Positions 1 to 6,458 of a stretch of 6,850 nucleotides of DNA are shown one piece after another (within the stretch, counting starts at the first letter, position 1; every line of letters starts with the position of its first letter). The DNA comes from GCA-002282575 sp964646525 (GTDB lineage Bacteria; Pseudomonadota; Gammaproteobacteria; Thiomicrospirales; Thiomicrospiraceae). Location: contig CAZYER010000060.1 of NCBI GenBank assembly GCA_964646525.1, positions 1 through 6,850 on the forward strand. The letters run 5' to 3'. A model generated the notes under the pieces. The model saw only the letters and a list, made by a program, of their open reading frames with translations. It did no database searches and was not told the DNA's origin. A program made the translations under genes and the position numbers.

Positions 1-901
1 GCTCCTGCAAATCCAACTGCCGAATCATCGCCTTGCCCAACCGTCTTAGTAATAACCCCGTCGTTGTGGCTTCTGAGCCTTTTTCGACCACTTTACCTAA
101 CACGCCTTGGCTAACTTTTTGCATACCCGCATCGACGAGCAGGTCAACGCCTTGTTGAATCACCATGTTTTCGATGGCGACTTTTAACAGTTTAAGGCTA
201 CCGAAAAAGCCAGGGCGTATGCCATAGACACCCGCAATATCGCGCACCAATTTGGCACTGCGCCAGAGTAGAATCAAACTATGAATCAGGTTATTCGGGC
301 TGAGTAAGCTGATGCCAGCGCCTTGTAACATCGCAGGTTGAATAAGTGCTTCTGCTGCTTGTTTCAACGGTTGACTCACTATACGCTGGTAGAGTTCGAG
401 TCGCTCAAAACCTGTATGATGCGCTTGTACTGTTTGCCAGAAAGCATGATGATACTTTCGTGCTGTTTCACTGTGTTGGTGATGCTGGGTGAGTTGTGTT
501 AGCCAATGGGTAACTGCCGTTTTATCACCTTGAGTCAGTAGCGAGGTTAATTCTTGTGCCTCGTTAATAACCCGATTAACACGACGGTAGGCTAGGGTTT
601 CTCGACCAACAAACCATAGCAATAATCCAACAAACAGCATATTCGTTACGAATAGCGCACTGGCTAAGAGTGGCAACTGCCCTAAGCTATTTAGCCACGA
701 TTCGATGCTGGTCACGATTAAGCCAAGCAACAGTGAACTGATACCAGTAATCAATAACCAGTTGATGGCGCGTTTGTACCAAGCTGTTTCGGCGCGTGCT
801 GTTTCAGTGGCAATAGGCTGAACAACGGGTTGATAACTGGGCAGATGGTCAAAATCATCCTCTATGACCTTATCTCGACTCTGGTGTTGTTGTGCGGTCA
901 T
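1..901 (-). CDS. ycjF: YcjF-like inner-membrane protein (DUF697 / TIGR01620 family), 3' end cut off by the window
   Basis: I translated this frame directly: it stays open for 300 codons from the ATG at 901 to the window edge, with no stop. It has an acidic, polar N-terminus (about 1-40), two hydrophobic membrane segments (about 46-65 and 79-98), then a soluble, mostly helical region. The stretch SPNNLIHSLILLWRS (201-215) followed by the YGIRPGFF segment (226-233) matches the conserved core of E. coli YcjF (SPLALVDMAFIAWRN, YGIELGYY). A later LLLRRLGKAM segment (283-292) also aligns. E. coli YcjF is about 353 residues, so roughly 50 residues are missing at the C-terminus. The start is supported by a 4-base ATGA overlap with the ycjX stop and by a GGGAG Shine-Dalgarno 7 bases upstream. 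The family is membrane-bound and genetically linked to ycjX; its biochemical role is unknown. Family assignment is firm, function is not. Confidence 0.9.
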   Translation of the reverse strand, partial: MTAQQHQSRDKVIEDDFDHLPSYQPVVQPIATETARAETAWYKRAINWLLITGISSLLLGLIVTSIESWLNSLGQLPLLASALFVTNMLFVGLLLWFVGRETLAYRRVNRVINEAQELTSLLTQGDKTAVTHWLTQLTQHHQHSETARKYHHAFWQTVQAHHTGFERLELYQRIVSQPLKQAAEALIQPAMLQGAGISLLSPNNLIHSLILLWRSAKLVRDIAGVYGIRPGFFGSLKLLKVAIENMVIQQGVDLLVDAGMQKVSQGVLGKVVEKGSEATTTGLLLRRLGKAMIRQLDLQE

Positions 902-2232
902 GATTCGTCTCCCATGATGCGATTGAGCAGCTGGTCAAGGTGCATGGAGTGAAAATCGCTCGCTTGATGAATAAGTGGTGGTAAGCAGTGAATGAGTGGG
1001 TAAACGCCTTGTTCATTCAGCTCATGAATGCGTTCGGGAATAGGATCAAATTCAACTTGATGGGTTGTACCATCGACATGCTTATACCTGAGTGCTTGCG
1101 GATTGTTGGCATCGGGTTTGGTAGCAACGAGTGCCGATAGTAACAGGTGGTCAAAGGCGATCTGTTGCGCACCGAGTTGTTGACTCGCACCTTGGCTAAC
1201 ATGCTTGAGCAGCGATAATAGGCACGGTTGCTGGCTTAATGGTACTAAATCACACTTACTGGCCACAAAAATCACCTGTTCGATACTGATGGGTTTATGC
1301 AGTTTTTCATACCAACGACGTTTGCCGTAAATGAAGCCGCTCATCAATTGATTGAGTGATTCTTGCATTTCGGCAAGATAAGCGCGCCCAAAGGCTAAGC
1401 CTTCAAATAAATCGAGCAACACAATTTGTTGTTGCGCACGTCGAAAATAGGTATCGCGTAAGGGTTTTACCCAAGCATCAACGTAATCTTCATAGCGTTG
1501 CTGAAAATGCAACAACCAAGGATGATTGGGTTGCGCCAATACCTTCGCTGGCAGTGGGCAGAATCGACCGAGTAGATGAGCAGGATCGGGCGGTGTAAGC
1601 AACAAAGCCCCCGGTTGTAATCGACTGATACCGTCTGCCTTAGCCTGTTGTAAGTATTGTTGATAGCTGTGTACCAGATGATCGCTGTAAAGACTGCTAA
1701 CGGGCAAATCAAAATCGAATCCATTGAGCATGGCTAACCAAGACTGTGCGTGGCTGAGCTGAGGTTCGCTGGTTTGTTGCGCCAGTACATGCGCCGACCA
1801 ATCGCTATAGCTGAGATCAGCTAAACTCAGATCCATTAACCATTCACCCGGATAATCGTAGATGATAAAACGATGGATTTCGTTGCCTAACAGCCTTTGT
1901 TGCCAAGCGTGCTGACGTTTTAAGGTAAGTTCTAAGGTGAATTGACTAATACGAGTGGTGGCTTGTGGCCATTTTCGTTGCTGAAGTTGCGCCAAGTTAG
2001 TGAAAAAATCAAAATTGGCTGCTTCATCACTTTCAACCAGTCTAGCTGAAACCAGACGATTGGCTGGAATACGGGTGAGAAAAGGCAGGCGATTAATCTC
2101 ACCCGCTTGGCTGGCGTGTTCACTCAGTTGCGCCATCAAGCTAGTGAGTAGTGTCGATTTGCCACTGCGACTCAACCCCGTAATGATGATATGGCGTTCA
2201 CTGGTCAGTAGGTTGGCGAGGTGTTTGTTCAT
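898..2232 (-). CDS. ycjX: YcjX family P-loop nucleotide-binding stress protein
   Basis: This 444-residue protein matches E. coli YcjX (about 465 residues; DUF463 family) along its length. Visible motifs are a Walker A/G1 loop GLSRSGKS (19-26), a family-diagnostic DYPGEW (126-131) where Ras-like proteins have G3, a hydrophobic strand ending in Asp (QQIVLLDLFEG, 268-278), and SKCD (325-328) in the position of the G4 N/TKxD base-specificity motif. The C-terminus (PLIHCLPPL...LDQLLNRIMGD) matches the E. coli ending. YcjX is described as a stress-induced Ras-like GTP-binding protein. In E. coli it lies immediately before ycjF near the phage-shock genes, and the same order is kept here. Its physiological role remains unclear. 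The ATG at 2232 lies 24 bases after the cnoX stop with only a weak Shine-Dalgarno, so translation may depend partly on coupling. No frameshift or missing P-loop residue was seen. Confidence 0.95.
   Translation of the reverse strand: MNKHLANLLTSERHIIITGLSRSGKSTLLTSLMAQLSEHASQAGEINRLPFLTRIPANRLVSARLVESDEAANFDFFTNLAQLQQRKWPQATTRISQFTLELTLKRQHAWQQRLLGNEIHRFIIYDYPGEWLMDLSLADLSYSDWSAHVLAQQTSEPQLSHAQSWLAMLNGFDFDLPVSSLYSDHLVHSYQQYLQQAKADGISRLQPGALLLTPPDPAHLLGRFCPLPAKVLAQPNHPWLLHFQQRYEDYVDAWVKPLRDTYFRRAQQQIVLLDLFEGLAFGRAYLAEMQESLNQLMSGFIYGKRRWYEKLHKPISIEQVIFVASKCDLVPLSQQPCLLSLLKHVSQGASQQLGAQQIAFDHLLLSALVATKPDANNPQALRYKHVDGTTHQVEFDPIPERIHELNEQGVYPLIHCLPPLIHQASDFHSMHLDQLLNRIMGDES
909..913 (-). promoter_or_regulatory. 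Shine-Dalgarno of ycjF inside the ycjX 3' end
   Basis: GGGAG on the minus strand sits 7 bases before the ycjF ATG and within the last codons of ycjX. With the ATGA stop/start overlap, it fixes the ycjF start and suggests translational coupling to ycjX. Confidence 0.7.
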
Positions 2233-2256
2233 GCATTCTGACCAGTGAGGGCGTGC

Positions 2257-3123
2257 TTAAAAAAGTACCATTTGCAGTTTGCGACGACCTTCTTTCACCA
2301 CGTCGGGATGACTTTCACTGAGCATTTCAAACAAGCGGATTAAGGCTTTTTTCGCTGCCCCATCATTCCAGTCTTTATCCACCACCATGATTTGTAAGAA
2401 CATTTCGATGGCATCGCTAAACTGACGGTCAATAATAGCGTATGAAGCTAATTGATACAGTGCTTCGCTGTTTTTCGGGTTTTCCTTGAGCTGTTGCGCT
2501 AACTCACCAGGAACGGGAGCGGCGAGGGCGATCTCAATGAAGGATAACAAAATACCAATCGGCTTGCCTTCTTTAGAACCCTTAGCGTCATCGTTGAGAG
2601 CTTTGTAAAGCTCTAAGGCATCGTTGAGTTTGCCTTGTAAGATAAAAATACTGACTAAATCCAAGTGAATTTTGTAGTTTTCTGGCGTAATACTAGCGGC
2701 TTGTTTCAGCGCATCGATGGCGACATCGACTTGACCTTCTGCCAGTGCTTGCTTAGCCACCATGCGTAGGTTGTCGGCATCGCTTGGGGTGATGTAAGGG
2801 TCGAGCATAGCACGAATCGCCGTTGCTGGCTGTGCGCCCATTTCAGTTTTAACCGCCACACCGTCTTTGAACAGCATGATGGTCGGTAGGCTGCGAATGC
2901 CATATTGTTGCGCGAGTGCTTGTTGTTCGTCACTATTCACCAAAGCCAAGACAAAAGCACCCGCGTATTCTACTGCTAATTGTTCCAAAACGGGTTTCAG
3001 CTGACGACAAGGCGCACACCAAGGCGCCCAGAAATCAACCAACACAGGTTTTTGTGCCGACATAGCGAGAATTTCAGCAAAGTTTTCCGAGGTTGCTTCA
3101 ATAATAAAAGGGCTGTTACTCAT
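2257..3123 (-). CDS. cnoX: CnoX/YbbN-type chaperedoxin (thioredoxin domain plus TPR-like helices) with an intact CxxC
   Basis: This 288-residue cytoplasmic protein has no signal peptide. Residues 1 to about 110 form a thioredoxin fold: WAPWCAPC with the redox pair C36/C39, and the cis-proline loop SLPTIMLF with P80. Residues from about 118 to the end are helical and TPR-like, and the ending RRKLQMVLF matches the E. coli YbbN ending (YRRQLYALLY). E. coli YbbN/CnoX is 284 residues, so this is full length. The family is a holdase that binds unfolding proteins under oxidative or hypochlorous stress and hands them to GroEL and DnaK. E. coli CnoX has lost the first active-site Cys, whereas this protein keeps both and is expected to do thiol-disulfide exchange, as the Caulobacter protein does. 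The gene starts 7 bases after the mutS stop. Only a distant GGGAAG precedes its ATG, so coupling to mutS is likely. A plain thioredoxin is excluded by the TPR half. Confidence 0.93.
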   Translation of the reverse strand: MSNSPFIIEATSENFAEILAMSAQKPVLVDFWAPWCAPCRQLKPVLEQLAVEYAGAFVLALVNSDEQQALAQQYGIRSLPTIMLFKDGVAVKTEMGAQPATAIRAMLDPYITPSDADNLRMVAKQALAEGQVDVAIDALKQAASITPENYKIHLDLVSIFILQGKLNDALELYKALNDDAKGSKEGKPIGILLSFIEIALAAPVPGELAQQLKENPKNSEALYQLASYAIIDRQFSDAIEMFLQIMVVDKDWNDGAAKKALIRLFEMLSESHPDVVKEGRRKLQMVLF

Positions 3124-3130
3124 GATTAGA

Positions 3131-5731
3131 TTATCTTCCCATTAACTGTTTAAGTTCATAAATTAAGGCTAAGGCTTCTCGTGGCGTTAAATTGTCGGCT
3201 TCGACTGCCATGAGTTGCGATTTTATTTGTTCGGCTTGGGTATCACTGCTAAACAGTGCCAGTTGTTGCACCGTTTCTTGCGTTTTTAATGGGGACGGGG
3301 CTAGTGGTTTTTCAAGGGGGTGATTGCTCTCTTCCAGTTGCGTCAGGTGTTGCTGCGCTCTTTCTAACACCGACTTAGGCATACCTGCTAGGGCGGCAAC
3401 GGCAATACCATAGCTTTGATTGGCCGAACCTTGAGCAATTTTATGCAGAAAAATAACCTTACCTTCATGTTGCATGGCACTGACATGGGCATTGAAACAA
3501 CGTGGATGGGTGTTTTCTAATTCAGTAAGTTCAAAATAGTGGGTAGCAAACAAACACAAGGCACCTAGGTTCGCGACTTGTTCGCTAATCGCCCAAGCCA
3601 ATGACAGACCATCGTAGGTGGAGGTACCGCGTCCAATTTCGTCCAATAATATCAGCGATTGCGCCGTTGCGTGATGCAGAATGTGGGCGGTTTCGCTCAT
3701 TTCGACCATGAAGGTTGAGCGCCCACTCGCCAGGTCATCGCTGGCACCAATGCGCGTAAAAATACGGTCGATATTACCAATACAAGCCGATTCAGCTGGC
3801 ACAAAACTGCCCATGCAAGCCAGAATGACAATAATGGCGGTTTGGCGCATATAAGTCGATTTACCGCCCATGTTCGGGCCAGTAATCAGCATTAGGCTTT
3901 GCGATTGACTCAGTTGGGTGTCGTTAGCAATAAATGGGGTACGTAAGGCGCTTTCGATAACGGGATGACGACCTGCTTTAATGTCGATTTTGGTATCTTC
4001 ACTAAAACTGGGTCTATGCCAACGGCATTGAATGGACAGCTGTGCTAAGTTGGTGAGTGCATCACACATAGCCAACGCCTGTGCCATTTGCGTTAAGGGT
4101 TCAAGCTGATTGCTGACAGTTTGAATCAGTTCGGCATAGAGTTGGCGCTCGCGTGCGAGTGCTTTTTCATCAGCTTGTAGCACCTTGGCTTCGTGAGCTT
4201 TGAGTTCGGGAGTGATGTAGCGTTCGCTATTTTTGATGGTTTGACGACGTACATAATCATCGGGCAGAGGCGTGTCATCACTGCGCGACACTTCAATGTA
4301 AAAACCGTGTACGCGGTTATAACCGACTTTAAGATTACTAATACCTGTACGCGCTTTTTCTCGAGCTTCTAATGCTAATAAATAAGCACCACCATCTTGT
4401 TGCAGGCTGCGCCATTCATCCAGTTGGGTATCGAAGCCAGTGGCAAAAATGCCACCATCACGCACCAACAGCGGTAAGTTTTCCGCTAAAGCCGACGAAA
4501 GGAGTTTTTGCAATTCGGGCAAGGGGTTAAGTTGCTGCGCGAGTTGCGCCCATAATTGATTATCGACATGATGAGCCAATAACGGCTGTAACAAGGGTAA
4601 TTTAGCGAGGGTTTGCTCAATGTGAAGAAATTCGCGCGGTCGAATCGAACCCAGCGCCAATCGCGTTAAAATGCGTTCTAAATCGTGGCATTCAGCTAGC
4701 AAATTGGCAAGAATTTGTAGTTCTGAACCCTTATTCAGTAGACTCTGAATAGCATCTAGGCGCTGATTAATGGCATCGGCATGACGCAGCGGTTGATGCA
4801 ACCAACGGCGCAATAAGCGACTGCCCATTGGGGTTTGACACTGGTCAATGGTTGAAAACAGCGTGTAGTCAGTACCACCAGACAGGTTGGTATCCAGTTC
4901 TAAATTACGTCGTGTGGTGCTATCAATCAGCAAATAATCATTCAGTTGATAACTTTTGATGGCGCTAATGTGAGTCAATGGCTGTTGTTGTGTGTGTTGA
5001 GCATAGCCCAGCGCAGCAGCAGCAGCGCCAATCGTTAGTGGACTGTTTTCTAAACCAAACGCATGTAGGTTTTGTACACCAAAATGCTCACAGAGTTTAT
5101 TTTTAGCCGTCTGCGTTTCAAAATGCCAAGCAGGGTAAGATGTGAAGTTGTGCAAGCTTTTCAGTGCGTCAGGGATAGTTTGCGTTTCTGGCCATAAGAT
5201 TTCGGCGGGTTTGAGTCGATTCAGCTCATTATCCAGTTGCGTTAGGCTAATTTCACTGGCTTCAAAACGATTACTGCTTAATTCTAACAGTGCTAACCCA
5301 ACATGATTGCCCTTAGGATAGAGAGAAACCAGCAAGCATTCTTGTTTGTCATCCAGTAAAGAATCATCGGTGAGTGTGCCAGCGGTGACAATACGCACCA
5401 CCTTGCGTTCAACGATGCCTTTGCCTTGACTTGGTTCGCTAACTTGTTCAGCAATGGCAACCGACTGACCTAATTTAACCAAGCGAATGAGGTAGTTTTC
5501 TAGCGTATGAACGGGAACGCCCGCCATGGCAATGGCTTCACCTGCCGACTTGCCGCGATGTGTGAGGGTTAAATCTAGTAATTTAGCGGCTTTGACGGCA
5601 TCTTCATAAAACAGCTCGTAAAAATCGCCCATCCGATAGAGCAACAACTTATCGGGATTTTCCGCTTTTAAGCGAAAATACTGTTGCATCATGGGGGTGT
5701 GTTGAGCGAGGGTTTCGGAAGTGGAGGCCAT
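3131..5731 (-). CDS. mutS: DNA mismatch repair protein MutS
   Basis: This 866-residue protein (E. coli MutS is 853) recognises mismatches and small loops, then recruits MutL in an ATP-dependent way. The N-terminus HTPMMQQYFRLKAENPDKLL and the mismatch-binding GDFYEL (F37, E39; E. coli F36/E38) fix the start. The connector, lever and clamp domains follow. The ATPase carries Walker A GPNMGGKS (618-625), Walker B ILLDEIGRGTSTYDG with D697/E698, and the FATHYFELTELE signature just after it. Near the C-terminus QLALF (823-827) fits a beta-clamp-binding motif, and LTPREALALIYELKQL matches the tetramerisation helix-loop-helix. All key residues are present, so it should be functional. An AGGA Shine-Dalgarno lies 4 bases before the ATG and a good sigma70 promoter about 50 bases upstream. 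It is the first gene of a probable mutS-cnoX-ycjX-ycjF operon. Confidence 0.98.
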   Translation of the reverse strand: MASTSETLAQHTPMMQQYFRLKAENPDKLLLYRMGDFYELFYEDAVKAAKLLDLTLTHRGKSAGEAIAMAGVPVHTLENYLIRLVKLGQSVAIAEQVSEPSQGKGIVERKVVRIVTAGTLTDDSLLDDKQECLLVSLYPKGNHVGLALLELSSNRFEASEISLTQLDNELNRLKPAEILWPETQTIPDALKSLHNFTSYPAWHFETQTAKNKLCEHFGVQNLHAFGLENSPLTIGAAAAALGYAQHTQQQPLTHISAIKSYQLNDYLLIDSTTRRNLELDTNLSGGTDYTLFSTIDQCQTPMGSRLLRRWLHQPLRHADAINQRLDAIQSLLNKGSELQILANLLAECHDLERILTRLALGSIRPREFLHIEQTLAKLPLLQPLLAHHVDNQLWAQLAQQLNPLPELQKLLSSALAENLPLLVRDGGIFATGFDTQLDEWRSLQQDGGAYLLALEAREKARTGISNLKVGYNRVHGFYIEVSRSDDTPLPDDYVRRQTIKNSERYITPELKAHEAKVLQADEKALARERQLYAELIQTVSNQLEPLTQMAQALAMCDALTNLAQLSIQCRWHRPSFSEDTKIDIKAGRHPVIESALRTPFIANDTQLSQSQSLMLITGPNMGGKSTYMRQTAIIVILACMGSFVPAESACIGNIDRIFTRIGASDDLASGRSTFMVEMSETAHILHHATAQSLILLDEIGRGTSTYDGLSLAWAISEQVANLGALCLFATHYFELTELENTHPRCFNAHVSAMQHEGKVIFLHKIAQGSANQSYGIAVAALAGMPKSVLERAQQHLTQLEESNHPLEKPLAPSPLKTQETVQQLALFSSDTQAEQIKSQLMAVEADNLTPREALALIYELKQLMGR

Positions 5732-5735
5732 AAAG

Positions 5736-5739
5736 TCCT
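5736..5739 (-). promoter_or_regulatory. Shine-Dalgarno of mutS
   Basis: AGGA on the minus strand lies 4 bases before the mutS ATG. The spacing is a little short, but this is the only purine-rich site there, and it agrees with the start chosen by alignment to E. coli MutS. Confidence 0.55.
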
Positions 5740-5907
5740 AGCGTGATCGAGGCAAAATATAGATGCTATTAAAAAACATTATCTACTCGTGTGTTGTGAG
5801 TGTCAATCAGCTAGTGTCTTGTGTTTTTCAGAAGTGCCCGCATATAATCCGAAAAAATTAGGGATGCTCGTCCATAGGTTATGCTCGAAAGGTTAGGGAA
5901 TCATGTT
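5740..5907. other. Intergenic region between the small repeat protein gene and mutS
   Basis: The right half of this spacer, downstream of the small gene, holds no convincing hairpin-plus-U-run terminator; T runs exist on the minus strand without a stable stem before them. It contains interleaved short direct repeats on the plus strand: TTAGGGA at 5858-5864 and 5893-5899, and ATGCTCG at 5864-5870 and 5881-5887. A plus-strand TATAAT occurs at 5843-5848. The left half is occupied by the mutS promoter and leader. No small gene was found. Confidence 0.6.
5778..5806 (-). promoter_or_regulatory. Sigma70-type promoter for mutS (and probably cnoX-ycjX-ycjF)
   Basis: Read on the minus strand, a perfect -35 TTGACA (5806-5801) is followed by a 17-base spacer and a -10 GATAAT (5783-5778) that matches TATAAT at five of six positions. 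Transcription should begin near 5771, giving a leader of about 40 bases before the mutS ATG. No equally good promoter was noticed between the following genes, whose gaps are 7 and 24 bases and a 4-base overlap. No LexA-like or sigma32-like site was recognised here. Assignment rests on consensus match and position only. Confidence 0.8.
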
Positions 5908-6231
5908 TTACGTATCATCCCATGAAGTACTACCCCAGCTATCATCATCTGACCAACTATTGAATGAATCATTATGGTCATTAAAATCATCATCCATAAT
6001 ATTGCATGAATCATTATGGTCATTAAAATCATCATCCATAATATTGCATGACGTGCTTAGGTATTCATCGTTCATTGATGAGGTTCCGTATGGATTACCT
6101 GCCACATCCATACTGCAGTTCGCCATAGGTAAACCTGTTGCAGGATTAACGCTTGGACAATGTGGTTGACTCAGGCTGATCGTGTTGTGTTGTGAGAAAA
6201 AACTTGGAAATAGATTCGATAGCCATGACAT
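5908..6231 (-). CDS. Small NPATGLPM/DVAGNPYG-motif protein with an Asp/Asn-rich tandem-repeat tail
   Basis: With the start at 6231 this is a 107-residue protein. Residues 1-14 (MSWLSNLFPSFFSQ) are short and amphipathic to hydrophobic. Residues 29-49 carry NPATGLPM and DVAGNPYG, a core I associate with small uncharacterised gammaproteobacterial proteins. From about 54 the tail is Asp/Asn/Ser-rich and holds two identical 14-residue units, SCNIMDDDFNDHND at 61-74 and 75-88, then a diverged third (SFNSWSDDD). Cysteines lie at 25, 39, 62 and 76, the last two being repeat-borne. The ATG at 6231 is preceded by GGAGGG at ideal spacing, which decides the start. The frame is open upstream to an alternative ATG at 6294 (128 residues), adding a CLSC motif. 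Function is unknown; the acidic repeats could bind metal cations, but that is speculation. The opposite-strand frame looks like a shadow, because this frame carries the recognisable motif. Confidence 0.78.
   Translation of the reverse strand: MSWLSNLFPSFFSQHNTISLSQPHCPSVNPATGLPMANCSMDVAGNPYGTSSMNDEYLSTSCNIMDDDFNDHNDSCNIMDDDFNDHNDSFNSWSDDDSWGSTSWDDT
5964..6051. repeat. Perfect 42-bp tandem duplication (two copies plus 4 bases) inside the small gene
   Basis: Copy one (5964-6005) and copy two (6006-6047) are identical, and the match continues 4 bases to 6051. The unit is 14 codons, so copy gain or loss keeps the reading frame. To the left, 5941-5967 resembles the end of the unit with changes and one extra codon, suggesting an older, diverged copy. 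Confidence 0.97.
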
Positions 6232-6294
6232 GATTGATCCCTCCATTAAACTGCCGTAACACGATAGACATCGCCGTTGTTGTTTCATTTTCAT
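6232..6294 (-). other. Possible in-frame N-terminal extension or leader of the small gene (alternative starts at 6294 and 6288)
   Basis: The 21 codons before the ATG at 6231 are open and begin with two ATGs (6294 and 6288). An AAAAGGA Shine-Dalgarno at 6304-6298 lies 3 bases before the first ATG and 9 before the second. The extension is basic, then carries CLSC, and ends in MEGSI. It could be a longer isoform, a translated leader that feeds the internal start, or chance. The upstream site is inside a predicted hairpin. Confidence 0.4.
6239..6244 (-). promoter_or_regulatory. Strong Shine-Dalgarno (GGAGGG) that decides the small-gene start
   Basis: GGAGGG on the minus strand lies 7 bases before the ATG at 6231. 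It is among the strongest ribosome binding sites in the window, and supports the 107-residue form over the 128-residue form. It lies inside the possible upstream extension. Confidence 0.75.
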
Positions 6295-6331
6295 AATTCC
6301 TTTTGTGTTGTTGTTGACAAAGGAAATTATG
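6292..6331 (-). promoter_or_regulatory. Inverted repeat / mRNA hairpin covering the upstream Shine-Dalgarno and ATG
   Basis: On the minus strand, CATAATTTCCTTTG (6331-6318), a 12-base CAA-rich loop, and CAAAAGGAATTATG (6305-6292) form a 14-position stem with one G-U pair and one C-A mismatch. The 3' arm contains the AAAAGGA ribosome binding site and the ATG at 6294, so both would be paired. No U run follows on either strand, which argues against a terminator. It could be a translation switch, a temperature-sensitive element or a DNA operator; only the repeat itself is certain. Confidence 0.6.
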
Positions 6332-6358
6332 AAATAAGCAGAAATAAGATATTAAAAG

Positions 6359-6370
6359 AACAAGCTTGTT
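6359..6370. repeat. 12-bp perfect palindrome AACAAGCTTGTT
   Basis: AACAAGCTTGTT is its own reverse complement and lies in the AT-rich spacer about 130 bases upstream of the small gene's preferred start. On the minus strand a -10-like TAATAT follows closely, so it could be an operator. No good -35 was found at the right distance, and the regulatory role is a guess. Confidence 0.4.
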
Positions 6371-6458
6371 TGTTGGTATAGTTTTTAAGAATTAGTTTGA
6401 TGAGATCGTCATCACGTCGTTTCAAGCGAAGACATTGGTTGTTAATTTTGTAGCTGTG

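Larger units (their letters stand above)
6232..6458. other. AT-rich intergenic region between the two small genes
   Basis: This spacer holds the upstream Shine-Dalgarno, the 14-bp hairpin and the 12-bp palindrome. It also has a weak 6-bp inverted repeat, TGATGA/TCATCA (6398-6403 and 6409-6414), with no T run after it on either strand. No clear terminator for the gene ending at 6459 and no convincing -35/-10 pair for the small gene were found, so the two could be partly cotranscribed. No further small open frame with a ribosome binding site was seen. Confidence 0.5.

Noticed and set aside
1356..2248. Plus-strand frames of 80 and 82 codons, and other-frame minus frames, inside ycjX
   Set aside because: All overlap the well-supported ycjX frame, which matches its family along the full length. 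They show no family features.
5010..5033. GCA/GCG trinucleotide run in mutS considered as a phase-variation tract
   Set aside because: It encodes a short Ala run, its unit is three bases so slippage cannot break the frame, and the run is short and imperfect.
5849..5907. Terminator for the small repeat gene
   Set aside because: A T-run occurs on the minus strand but the sequence before it forms no stable stem; GGACGAGCATCC pairs only at its ends.
5903..6169. Plus-strand open frame of 88 codons antisense to the small repeat protein
   Set aside because: It lies wholly opposite the minus-strand gene that carries the recognisable NPATGLPM/DVAGNPYG motif and a strong ribosome binding site. The frame stays open because the 42-bp repeat is a multiple of three. 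Its own product resembles nothing I know.
6398..6414. TGATGA/TCATCA hairpin considered as terminator of the coiled-coil gene
   Set aside because: The stem is only 6 bp and AT-rich, and no T run follows on either strand.
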